A stretch of DNA of 64,000 bases, from NCBI GenBank assembly GCA_037576215.1, contig JBANDB010000001.1, positions 3,968,001 to 4,032,000 on the forward strand, written 5' to 3'. This DNA is from Armillaria gallica. Lineage: Eukaryota > Basidiomycota > Agaricomycetes > Agaricales > Physalacriaceae. The notes beneath the pieces were generated by a model. It ran no database searches and was not told where the DNA came from. It saw only the letters and a program-made list of their open reading frames with translations. The stretch's first letter is position 1, and the number at the start of each line of letters is the position of its first letter. Made by a program: the position numbers and the translations under genes. Below, one piece after another: positions 1 to 11,054 of this stretch.

Positions 1-442
1 CGTAGTCGAGGCAAGTGATGGTAATTGCTTGGGTGATCCATGCGCGTGGCCCAAAAGATCATTTTCTGATTTTCACATAATTTGGTTGGTTCCTGGAAAG
101 AAATTGGCCGATGACCGTAGTTTGTATTGAGAAAAATAGCGAATATCGACGAAGTTTCGTCTTGTTGACTTTTAGGTGTTCGTCCAATTTATTGTGGCAG
201 CGGACCAGCATTGTTTTGACACGGTGAGACGCGGTATACAAACGATCACGTGCACGACGCGTTCCAACATAAACACGCAAACAAACTGCAACAAAGACAA
301 ACCCCAACAACACATATTCAGGCCCAAGGGAGGCCGACTTTTCACCGCAGACCGCCAGCGACATCCCCCACCTCCTTCATCATTCTCCTTCGTCTATTTT
401 CTCCATTTGCTTCAGCGTATGCTTGCGTATTAGCGACCATAA
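1..442 (+). promoter_or_regulatory. Upstream region of the B-type cyclin gene with cell-cycle-type motifs
   Basis: No supported gene lies here. Three motifs can be read: a CACGTG E-box (247-252), ACGCGT at 257-262 (identical to the yeast MCB element bound by MBF) and ATAAACA at 269-275 (matching the forkhead consensus RTAAAYA). Forkhead control of mitotic cyclin genes is established in yeasts; that these copies work here is inference. No TATA box is evident near the start codon. Confidence 0.35.
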
Positions 443-2313
443 ATGGCCTCAAATATTCCTGTACGTTGTCAAATTGCTCTTTCGTTGAGCGTCGTTGACA
501 GCGTTTATTAGGTTCGTAGGCCGGCGAGGAGTGTGCGCACTGTCGTCAAAGATATAGAGAATGCCACCGCTCGCGCTTCTCGGATAGCGACGCGCTCAAA
601 AGCCATTGCCGTTGCAGGCAAGGACGATGGTACTGTGGTGGCGCCACCCAGCAAGACCAAGATAGCCGACTCGACGGCGGAGAAGGCGGGTGTTGGGAAG
701 AGGAAACGCGGAGTCCTAGCTGAGGTCTCTGGACCAAATGGACCGAAAGTGACGACGGCGAGGGGGAAAGAGAAGGAGGCGGGCAAGTTGGATGCTACTA
801 AGGTGAAGCCAGTCCTGAAGCCAGCACGTCAGCCATTGCGGACGACAGTAGGCCCTCGTGTCGCACCTGTGGCGAGCAAGGAGACAGTTGCTCGCCGTAA
901 ATTCACGGTGGCCAGCACGAATAAAGATGTCGTAGGACAACGCCGTGCGATCTCACACTCTTCGGCTAAAGGCGACGAAGCAGCGACCGTCGCTTCTACT
1001 TCACAACCTGCCGATACCGTTGATGACGAAGAAGCACCGCGCGTGTTCAAGCGGCGTTTCACCACACCAAAAGGATCACCGCCACCTTCACCCCGCGTCG
1101 CTCTCCCGCCTGTAGAGGTTGAAGTCGAAGTCGAGACTCAACAAACTATTCCAGATGAGTCGCAGGTGGAGGCAGAGCGCGTCGCTGTTCATCTTGAAGA
1201 CCTTGCAGAAGATGACGAGGATTGGGATGATCTTGACGCTGATGACGACGACGACCCGCTCATGGTATCCGAGTACGTTATTGAAGTGTGCCAGTACATG
1301 AAGGAGGTTGAGGTATGTTCTGATTCCTAACCTGTGCTCAAGAAATTCATGAAGTTTTTGCAGGCCAGAACGTTGCCGGACCCGACCTACATGGACCAGC
1401 AAGAGGAACTCGATTGGAACAAGCGAGCGATTCTCCACGATTGGATGTTGCAAGTCCACACCATGTATCGATGTGTCCCCGAAACATTCTTCCTTTACGT
1501 CAACATCTTTGACCGATTTCTCTCACTTCGCCCAATGGTGTCCATCTCACGGCTGCAACTTGTTGGAATATCATGTTTCTTTGTGGCCGCCAAATTCGAG
1601 GAGAGCATTGCACCCAGCGTAGAAGACATCGTTAGGCTTGCTGGAGAGCAATACACGGTGTCGGAAATGCTGAAGGCGGAGCAGTATGTTCTCAAAACGC
1701 TAAATTGGGACTTGAGCTACACAGGACCTATGAGTTGGTTGCGCCGAGGAAGCAAGGCTGACGACTTGGAAGTCACTGCTCGCACTATTGCTAAGTACTT
1801 GCTGGAAGTCGGCTGCATAGAGTGGCGTCTTGTGGCAACACCTGCGTCGCTTGTGGCTGCGGCTTCTCTGTGGTTGGCGCGCCTCGCTCTTGGTCGGGAA
1901 GAATGGGTGAGAGCGTTTTCGGCCTTATGTTGGTTCTTGCTGAACGTGTTCTACAGACACCAAATTTAGCACACTATTCCACATTCAAGGAAAACGAACT
2001 TCTTCCTACTGCCAACATTTTGCTCAACCATCTGCTGCGTTCAGAGGCTAGGCAGTCTGCAACACTTGTCAAGAAATACTCGTCCAAGAAGTTTGCAAAG
2101 GTAAGGACGTCCTGCGTACAGCTTGATATTGCCAGCCTAACATGCTTGTAGGCCAGTCTAACCATGCGTAGATGGGTGTTAAGTCATTGGCCTGAAGGAA
2201 GCCGAGTAGATCTTCCTGCTGTGTTGCCCCTGTTAAAAGCAGCAATCCGGGAACGAAGAATCGCGGAGACAATCCGAAAGGCTGAAGAGGAAGAGTTCGA
2301 CGACAGTGATTGA
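443..2313 (+). CDS. G2/mitotic-specific B-type cyclin
   Basis: Regulatory partner of the mitotic CDK (Cdc28/Cdk1). Five exons: 443-460, 512-1312, 1364-1906, 1957-2100 and 2152-2313, giving 555 residues. The tiny first exon encodes MASNIP and joins VRRPARS after a GTACGT...TTAG intron. Residues 1 to about 240 are a low-complexity basic/acidic tail with a destruction-box-like RGVLAEVSG near residue 72. The cyclin box follows: YVIEVCQYMKEVE, then NKRAILHDWMLQVH and the helix with FVAAKFEES, which is the hallmark of A/B cyclins. The C-terminal cyclin fold contains TPASLVAAASLWLAR and ends with RKAEEEEFDDSD. The length suits fungal Clb/NimE proteins. The D-box suggests APC/C-dependent turnover (inference). 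The ATG at 443 is chosen because it is the only one that reaches the conserved frame through a canonical intron. Confidence 0.93.
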
Positions 2314-3081
2314 TATTAATAGTAGGAAGCAGTGCGCACCACTTTTCTTTTACGCATTCCACGGATTCATTATCGCTATCTCTCAAAAGTTATTTGTATT
2401 ATTTTCTTGTTTTTGTTTTCTAGCCCAATAATTTATTAGCAACGGCCTTGGAAAAATACTGACGCAAACAGCCCTTCTCTTCTCCCAAGACTCGACTGTC
2501 GTATTCTATAGGCCGCAAAATCCGAATGTTTCGGCACAGACACTACACTCCGACTGGTGGGCCTCGCGCCATAGAGGGTACAAATTCGGGATATCTTTCA
2601 TTTGCAGAACACCTTGTTTTCTTCCAACTCAGTGCACTCCACGACTGCGGTTTTCAGCCCCCCGTTGTTTCGCTTCCAGCCCCAGAAAATACTCTTATTC
2701 GACCGGGCCAGAACGCGCGATCCTGCATGATTTATGGTACGGCTGATTTTCAGCGCGGACCGGCGCTACACCGATGCACTTATTTTTCCATTATACTCCC
2801 GTTAATGCACCGTTCGCTGTTGGAAGGCTACCATCTTCCTAGCCGATGGTAAATATTCGCACCATATGAGTCCAAGTCATGGGATGAACTACGTTTTCTG
2901 ACGGCGGGCCGCCAATGTATTTCAACTACTTTTCCGAGGTTTTTTCTGAGCCTCTTCCCATCATGGGATGATTTTCGGTACCTGCTCGTGAGGTGGTACC
3001 GCTGAGCGGACAGTGAAAATTTCCCTCTCTCACACTATAAAACTAGGATGCGTCTCCTTGATTCTGCCTTGGGTGACGGCC
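2314..3081. promoter_or_regulatory. Intergenic region, with a TATA box before the PL4 gene
   Basis: No gene is supported. A TATAAAA box at 3036-3042 lies 40-46 bp before the ATG at 3082, so the 5' leader should be very short. An ATG at 3048 is out of frame with the lyase. It probably falls upstream of, or right at, the transcription start. Confidence 0.4.
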
Positions 3082-6019
3082 ATGCTGTGCTTCGTCTTTG
3101 CTGCTACGCTCCTCGCGTCGTTATGCTCCATAGTTGCTGGCTTTGGCCTCACTGAGAGTGGGGACTCCTACATTGTCGATACCTCCGCTGGATTGATTTT
3201 CACTGGTGCGTCTATGGTGCCTGATCTACAGAATGTTGCGTTTGTGGACTATCGCCCGCAGTTGATTCGACTAGTGGAGATATCACTTCCATGAAGTTCA
3301 ACGGAATTGAGGTCAGTAGTGTTCCAATTTTGCACTTCGTCATCTACTTGACATTGTCTGGTAGGCGCAAGACTCCAGCAAACATAGTCAGATTTCGTCA
3401 GGTATTGATGCTGACTGCTCGTGGGTTCGCGGAGGACATGACAACAATTGTAAGGACTGCTTCGTGATACCATATATCGTGTACTGAATTATTCTACCTT
3501 CAGATATTACTGTAACTCCGTCGGTTTCGCCTGCAGATAGTCCAAACTCATTCCCTTCTTCCTCCAGATTACCTGCACCACCAGCACTCTTATTCAGTAG
3601 TCATCTCTCCTGTTTTCAAACCTCTTCACACTTAACCGACCTGCTACAGGTACTACGTTGCCAAATACAACGACCCGGCCATCCATATGGCTACTTAGTG
3701 CGTCTATAACTGTCGGCGTTGAAGACTCAACTAACAAGAGGATCAGCACTACAGCTGAGCCATCCGTTGGCGAACTCCGGTTCATCGCACGTCTCAGTCA
3801 GAAGACAATTCCCAATGGCTATGATGTATCAGACATTGTAGGTGGGACTGCTATCGAAGGGAGCGACGTGTATTTGGTCGGCTCTGAAACAAGGTCGAAG
3901 TTCTACTCATCCAGACAGTTTATTGATGACCAAATCCACGGAGTTTCTGGATCAAGCATCGCTGCTTGGATGATTATCCCCGGCACTGGATATGAATCCA
4001 GCTCCGGCGGACCTTTCTTCCGCGACATCAACAATCAAGGAAGTCAGTGGTACCTTTTTCTCTCTCTTGGGTATCAAACTCACCGTACGTCGATCGTGGC
4101 TTGCTGACAGCTTCGCAGCAAGAGTTCTATTTCTGTAAGTTTCATCCTCTATCGATCCGACTGGTGCTGATGTTTTGATTAGACATGGTAAGGATCTTTG
4201 ATTTCTTGTTGTGCTCTACATATCTTAGGCATACGTTTAGAACTCCGGGCATACCCAGACAGAATGTTCGTTGTCTTCTGCAGTATTGATGATAAATGAT
4301 CTCATGTCAATCAGCATTTCGCACGGGTCTGCATGGTCCTTAGTAAGTCTGAACATGTACACTGTATTTTCATCAACTAAATGCTCTTAGTGCTTTATGG
4401 TTCACGACTGGGTCCACTCCTTCGTCCAATATCGGTAGTCCCCATTGACCTGCCGTTTCATCGGATACTCAGTTCTTCTTTGTGTAGACACCTCATTCTG
4501 GAACAGTCTTGACGTAACAGGATGGGTCTCCGAAGATGACAGAGGCAGGGTCAAAGGGAGCGCGACCGGTTATCCTTCGGCGTACTCGAATTATATGACG
4601 GTTGGTTTCAGCAACAGCGTCGCTCAATACTGGTAAGTGTAGTGCTAATATTCGATTATTCATGATCTCTCATTGGTCCATATGGTCAAGGGTGCGAACG
4701 GACTCGAGCGGTGACTTCGTTAGTCCCTACATGAAACCCGGTACTTACACCATGACGCGTTAGTACATTATTCCGTTTAGTTTTCTTTCCTCTCGCGAAA
4801 CTGATAATGTCCTCCTCGGTACAGTGTACAAAATGGAATTAGCAGTTGCCACTCAGAGTGTCACTGTTACTGCTGGAAGCGTTAAAACGTCGAATATCGC
4901 GTCGACTGAGGCTGTAGGTCTTCTCAATCGCCGGAGATTCATTCGACCTTCTAACACAAATATAACTTTAGACACCAACGGTGATTTGGCAGATTGGTGA
5001 GATTGATGGCACGCCAAGAGGATTCCTAAATGCCGAGTAAGCAACGCGGATGTTTTATGTCGCAACTTCGTTCTGAAATTCTGCAGCTTGATTGAAACGA
5101 TGCAGTAAGTGGCGGTTGAGCGGTCCCGTTCGCCGATTGAAAGGCACCTTTTTTTTCCAGTCCAAGTGACAGCCGAATGTCTGACTGGGGCCCGGGTACG
5201 CGCCTAAACTGTTGTACGCCTATATTACCGGGCTGATGGTACCCTCAGTTACTTTCACCATCGGCAACAATGTGGATACGTTCCCCATGGCTATCTTCAA
5301 AGCAAGTCTTGAATCCCTCATCTTGGATTTTAAATAACCGATCTTCTATTCAAGGACGTCGGAGCGGTAACGGTGAAATTTACACTGTCGAGTTCGCAGG
5401 GCACGTACCGAAAATTATCGTAATGCTTGAATGCGGCGATTAAAAGGTCCTTTTAGGTGGCGCCCGAACCCTTGACATCGCAACCACTCTCGCCTTCGCA
5501 GGCATGTTTCAGCCTTTCGATGTCTCCGTGCATAATATGACCTTATTCCTTGCATCCAGGTGGTCGCCCTGTAGTCACTGTCAATAATTGGACGAGCTCC
5601 ACGCCGTCTGTCCCAAATCAACCAGATTCGAGAGGTATGTTCCCTTTATTATTTCCTGATGATTAACATACCTTGGATAAGGTGTAACCCGTGGTACATG
5701 GCGTGGAAATGTAAGCGTTGTCAAGCGTTTGGACCGTTGAACTTCTATTGATAATCTTGACAGAACATCATGTACACATACTCAATTCGTGCGTTCAATG
5801 TCTTGTTCCTGTCACGCTACACATGTTGAGTGTGAGCTCTAGCTTCTGGTAATCTGAACACCGGATCGACTGTAAACACCCTTACCATTACTGTTGCTTC
5901 TGGGTCTTCTGGGTCAGACTTTTTGTGAGCATCTTGACCCCAACTCGTGTTCTATTCCACCTCATTAACCCCGACCTAGGTCTCCCAATATCGTCTTTGA
6001 CGGCTTGAGATTGTACTAG
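3082..6019 (+). CDS. Rhamnogalacturonan endolyase, polysaccharide lyase family 4
   Basis: Secreted enzyme cleaving the rhamnogalacturonan-I backbone of pectin by beta-elimination (PL4, EC 4.2.2.23). The first ATG gives a signal peptide ([20 protein letters not shown]) followed by [14 protein letters not shown]. Spliced conserved blocks include [131 protein letters not shown] and, at the end, [13 protein letters not shown]. The Lys of RSKFYSS and the His of MNSGHTQTE match the catalytic Lys/His pair known from Aspergillus rhamnogalacturonan lyase. All three domains (catalytic, FnIII-like, carbohydrate-binding-like) are present. About 25 introns interrupt it, including 8-nt (3504-3511) and 5-nt (4183-4187) exons and two GC-AG introns. 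One junction near 5390-5458 is uncertain. Confidence 0.92.
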
Positions 6020-6848
6020 ACCTCCGAATGGGATTCTAGTTTTTTTCCCCACTTTCACGTCTGGCAGGAGGCTCTACCGGTGTCGGAAAATACCCGTGTC
6101 TGTTGAATACATAATCGTTCATAGGATCATAAAATTTCCATTCCTTTTATCTTTTTCGTCATGATGCGCACATGGCGGATTTCAGAGATCTTCACCGAAG
6201 CGTAATTGTGAGCTGACTCGGGACTGATGTCAGCATCAAAGTTCAATGATATGTGGCATAAATCTCTGATAAGTATTTCATCGATATCAGAGTTGGAATG
6301 ACAGGCGTTTCCAGCCGACACTCCACGTAGTCGCGGTTACTGGATTATGTATGAGTGCTGAACGTGAGCTTGTGATGGTGCACGTCATACTATGGGTACT
6401 TCCGCTCTGTACCTGCCTACCTTCAGTAAAATGGAAGCTAGGGTCGCCCTTGGGGGCAGGGTCAATCCGGCAAACGTGACGGCCCGTCTCAAGAAAAAAA
6501 CGAGGGAAAGGATGTGGAATTAAGGCACCACGCGGCAAATGCAGGCAAATGCCTTGCTTCGGACCGCCTCGAATTCGTTGTCTCCGCCTTCGAGAAGCAT
6601 GCGGTAAAGTGGTCGGCCGCGGTTTCCCATCCCATTTGATTTTTCGGAGATGAGGTACACTTCTCCTAATGGCAAGGTTTTCCACAGCTGATCAGACAAA
6701 TTAATAAAAATGCATGATTGAAGGGCCTACAAGATTCTGATGCCGGCAGCGTGTCGCTGTTCTCCCTTTTCCCTCTTTCTCCCAACTTGCAGACCTGTGA
6801 GGCCACAGGTCGTCTCGACCGGATGGTGATCGCTAACTGAAGTATAAC
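6020..6848. other. Intergenic, no supported gene
   Basis: Only short reading frames without recognisable family features were seen. The most extended, on the minus strand at 6287-6685, has proline/arginine-rich random composition and no splice partner. Confidence 0.5.
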
Positions 6849-8715
6849 ATGCTACCTTTCGCACTCAAGGTGGTATGGATGGTGCTATCACTCACAGGTG
6901 GGTGTGATCTACCTCGCGCTATCTTTACTGACGCCTGATGCGAACTCCCCCAGGACTTGCTAGCTGCTGGGCAGTCCTTATGCTTTTTGCAGGCTGCATT
7001 GGATCATACTGGGGCCCTCTGATCTACTGCATCGCTTGTACGCTGATGCAAGTCATTTTCTGCATTGGTAAAAAATCCGGAATATCATGGAATGCGTTGA
7101 AGTTAATGTTGACGCCATCGATCTAGGGATGGCTTGGAGGATGGATCCTTATGCTATGCCTCGGGCGTTCTGCCTTGGTAAGCTGTCCTCCTACTCTCCC
7201 ATTCCGGCTTTCTGACTCTGTATCAGCTCAGACTATCATTCTCGGATTTTCTACGTTTGTGATGACCGGCGTCTGCGCGTCTTTTTGTATCGCTACGTGT
7301 ATAACTGTGTGGAAGCCCAAGTCATGGGCGGATGCGGAGCGCTCGTATGTGATCAGTCCGAGTAAATTGCATAATTTCATTAACCATTGACTGCAGGGTG
7401 TTGGTGTGGCGGAATCATTACTATTTTACGCTCCTGGTCTATCCTATCGTTGCCACAATAGTAGAGATCGTCATTGTCATCAAATTGGATGCTATCAAGC
7501 CTACTGAAGACCTCCACTGTGATGCATCAGACCCTGTATGGTGAGTGATGATCAACGTCAAATGGTTCCGAGTCATTCAGTTAACCTCTCACGCGATAGG
7601 GTGAGATTTTTCGGATATGCGGGCACACCTCTGCTTCTTGCAGTACCCGTTCTCTTTTTCTCCATCAACTCCATTGTGCGATCCTTGAAGACGAACAGAC
7701 ACATCCAGCGTTCCCGCTCGGAAGAGCATGAGAATCAACGGGTTGACTCATTTCCGCGATTACCTTGGAGGTTTTACAGCCGTCGAGTAATACCCAAGAT
7801 TGCTCCGTCACCATGTCCGTCTTCTATGAAGGCCACACCCTCTGGTCATGAACTCGATTCACCTGGTTGGTTCAGCTCCATACATCTGAATCATCCACTA
7901 ATCCTCCCCGCCTATAGATCAAACGAGTTTATCTCACTCTTCTCTATTTCCCCCGGATACTGACGTTCTCGACTCTCCCGTATCCTCTTCTTTCCCCACG
8001 TTCGCCACTGTTGAACCCCCTCCCCCGGCTATAATACGAGACGGTATCCGACATCCTGATTTCTCTGCTATCATAGGAAATGACTGGAATGAAATAGCCC
8101 TCGAAACGCCTGAAGATTCTGACCAAGACAAGACAAGCTCGTTAGTGTGGACTCGCCCCGGAGACGACGACATCACACCTGACTCCGATGATTGTGGGGG
8201 AGAGAAGCTCGATGAATTGGATTCATTGGATATTTCATGTAGCGACTTCGAATACAGATCGCCTTACTCCAAAACCCTATCCTTTGGCGGTAAGACCTTC
8301 TATTACATACTGGGAATAGATGCTAATTATACTGCTTATAGCTATACCAAAACGAAAGAAACGACTTGCATATCTATCACCTGCAATATGGCGTATAATG
8401 TTCTTTCAAGTGTAAGCCTTACCTCAGATGCACAAGATGTCTGTTCATTCAAACCCTCTCCGCAGTGCCTTTGCTATCGTTCTTCTCCTTACTTGTATAT
8501 CCACTCTAGTCGACGTTATTGTCGGCCACGAAACACCCACACCTTTTGGAACGCAGCACGTTGCACTGCTTCTATCTGCCTGGGGACCAGCCATAGTGTT
8601 CGGTGGGCATTTTAGAGAAATGCGAGTTGTGCTGCGAAACGCTGACACGAGGTCGCCAGGTTTCTTCCCTGGAGTGACGCGGAGGCTTATGTTCTGGAGA
8701 TCCAGGAACTCATGA
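6849..8715 (+). CDS. Orphan multi-pass (7TM-like) receptor-type membrane protein
   Basis: No named family is certain. The first exon (ATG at 6849) begins MLPFALKVVWMVLSLTG and joins GLASCWAVLMLF after a short intron. Several hydrophobic helices follow, separated by MDPYAMPRAFCLAQT, ITVWKPKSWADAERS and LDAIKPTEDLHCDASDP. Next come VRFFGYAGTPLLLAVPVLFF and a basic stretch (SLKTNRHIQRSRSEEHEN), then a long hydrophilic loop rich in D/E/S/P (about 7700-8290). The last two helices lie in IMFFQVAFAIVLLLTCIST and in FGTQHVALLLSAWGPAIVFG. A long third cytoplasmic-type loop before the last two helices resembles fungal GPCR organisation, but no STE2/STE3/Git3 signature is visible. I recall similar hypothetical proteins from agaricomycetes. 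The intron between about 7850 and 7920 has two possible donors; the stop is at 8713-8715. Confidence 0.68.
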
Positions 8716-9077
8716 GGCACCTTGTTAGGTTCAAGTTGACTAATGTGTACGATTGTTAGCTATGCAGAAGAATAATAAGCGCTAGGCGGGGCCGTGATCT
8801 GTGAACGGTAATGATAGATGATAGGATACAGCTTATTAGTATATAATCAATAATCTTGACAAACCATCTTGAGGCTAGAAACGAGCAGTCTGAATGGATG
8901 TTACTGTCATTAAGAATACATGGAACATGTCTATATTCGGAGTAAGCGTAACTCGATGATGTTCAAAGAGATCCAAAATGATACGTCGTGTCTATAGGCA
9001 TCGTACATCATTTCCTATGTCGTAAAAGTCGGCCCCAACTACCAAATGTAAAATCACAACAAGCAGAAAAACATAAA
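8716..9077. other. Convergent intergenic spacer
   Basis: Lies between the 3' ends of the orphan receptor gene (+) and the GH16 gene (-). AT-rich, with nothing recognisable apart from likely 3' UTR/polyadenylation sequence. Confidence 0.4.
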
Positions 9078-10744
9078 TTACAACCAAAGATTAAAGAATC
9101 CAACCAGCAGAATCGCGGCTATCGCCAGCATCATATTGGCCTGGCGGCCTTCTGCGCTTCCCGGGAAAAACAGACTCGAAGCCGTAGGTTTCGAAGGCGC
9201 CAATAAGCTTGTCGGAAGCCCGGTAGGCGCCGATGTTGAGATGCTCACCAGCGCATTCGGCGTCGGCGCAGGAGCTCCAGTAGTATAAGCGCGAATGTAA
9301 GATATTTCAAAGTAGGCGTCGTTGAAGTTGGATCCGGGCCCCACAACGCTATCAGCATACTGCGGGACCGTCAATAACTCGACAGTGAGAAAGGACATGA
9401 AGACGAACGCATGTGCCTGTACCAGATCCGCAAGAAGGGAAGTACAAATTTGAGAGGCCGGCCCTTCAGAGAACGTGAGTTCTGTAATGGAAGATCTAAA
9501 AAAAGGGTTCTTTTACCATTGTCCACAAAGTGTTATGTCAAGGACTAGGTTCTGAGCAGAAAAGAATTCTGGGATATTACAGGAAGTCGACGGGTAGCTA
9601 GCGGAAGGTGGACCCCAATCAGAAAGATCAACACCAGTCGATGCCGTTGTTGCAGATATCGAAGCAGGAACGTTCGGACGCTAAATGCGAACAATTTAGG
9701 CTCGTTCGACGACAATGAGTCAAATTTTAACGTACACTCCAGAACCAGATGCTGTGCATGGTGTATGCTTAGTTATCAACAACCGCGAATGAATTGAAAC
9801 TCACAAAATTCTATACATATACACGTATTAGTATTACGACATTGGAGGAAAATCATTGGAAGCTCACCCGGAAACGTCGAATTGCGTAGCCCATACCCCT
9901 CCACCGGCTGCAGCAAGACCAGTGTATAAACTGTTCTCCTTCAACTCGAGAACGGTACAACCGGAAGACAGAGAACAGTCTGTCTGAGTGGTTGCTCCAC
10001 TTTGGTACTGTTGTGCTTCGGGAACATGGTTGCACCCGGGTGTCGTATGGAGAGCCATTTGGTTATTGGGCATCAGATTAATGGCTTCGATGATGCTGCG
10101 GAACGAGTGGATAAGGGAACTTCAAAGAATAGTGCTTCGACGTGACTCACTCAATCTCGCCGCCCACAGGCCATTGATCTTGATAACCTTTAGTCCAAAA
10201 AGCCGGCCAAACCTACGATGAACGCATACTTCAATACATACAACAGGGCTGGGAAAGCGGTAAAAACAAGTGTACCGAGCATCCAAATGGAATATGTTTG
10301 AGATCGATAATCCACAAGCTGCCAACATCGTATATGTCTTGTGAGGTTATCCGAACCTGCAGAAACATCTAGGATATGAACCAGGACACGCAGAGTAACC
10401 GCACCGAGTTCCGCTTTTGCCCAGAAACCACATTGTGCATGTTGTCCACCTTCATAATCGCATTTCCTGCACTATTTACATAAGTTAGGCCTTGAGCAAA
10501 GGCATCCGCCTTGCTAAGCCACCAAACATCCCCTTCAGTTCGTTCAGCACCGAATGGTATCTTGAAGGGGGGGGAAACACGTACCCAACGTGAGATTATC
10601 CCAGTTCCCAAAAAAGTTCCATCGGTCAAAAAATGTGCTCCCCGAGTAATCTCGGACAATGTCATAGGCGCTGCCTAGCTGGCAGGAAAAAAGGATGTAG
10701 AGAAGTAGCAGCAGCCGTAAGCAGGAGTTTCTAGGCCAGATCAT
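9078..10744 (-). CDS. Glycoside hydrolase family 16 protein, probably GPI-anchored
   Basis: GH16 enzymes cleave or transglycosylate beta-1,3(4)-glucans of the fungal wall or of plant polysaccharides. The start at 10744 gives a basic N-tip and a hydrophobic signal (LRLLLLLYILFSCQLGSAY). Then come YDIVRDYSGSTFFDRWNFFG, GDVWWLSKADAFAQGL, VNSAGNAIMKVDN and KRNSVR. The catalytic motif GGEIDIIEAINLMPNNQMAL is rebuilt across an intron at about 10090-10148; its two Glu residues are the expected nucleophile and acid/base. TTPGCNHVPEAQQYQSG follows. The C-terminus is Ser/Thr/Pro-rich and ends in a hydrophobic tail (MMLAIAAILLVGFFNLWL), which fits a GPI-attachment signal or membrane anchor. Several short introns interrupt it. 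The family call is firm; the substrate is not decidable from sequence. Confidence 0.9.
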
Positions 10745-11054
10745 GGGGGAAGGGAAGAAGAAGGCTGGCTCGCGAGGAGCAGGAGCGGCTGGAAGGGGGG
10801 AGAGTCGGTCGAGTGGGGTAAGGAGGGATCGATGCCATAAATTTATGTTGGATGTGGTGCGCTTACAGCGTGTCGGATCAGCGGCGATGCAAACACGCGT
10901 TGGATCACGTGATGGATAAGCGCCTCGAACTCGGCAGTAGTTTATAGGAGTTGATAAGTGTAAGTTGTTGGAATCTTCATTGGATGCTGTTGGCCTTCTT
11001 TACAAATACAATCGTCTCTGCAGCGTCTATGTTACCTATGAATAATTCGAGTCT
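10745..11054. other. Spacer between the ALDH 3' end and the GH16 5' end
   Basis: About 310 bp holding the GH16 upstream region. A purine-rich stretch (10744-10830) occupies its 5' leader position. No gene or clear TATA box was identified. Confidence 0.35.

Noticed and set aside
2526..2852. Plus-strand open frame of 108 codons downstream of the cyclin gene
   Set aside because: No family features, no splice partners and position in an intergenic region; composition looks random.
3312..3700. Apparent stops and frame jumps in the PL4 gene taken as pseudogene evidence
   Set aside because: All of them are removed by canonical or GC-AG introns that restore family-conserved residues.
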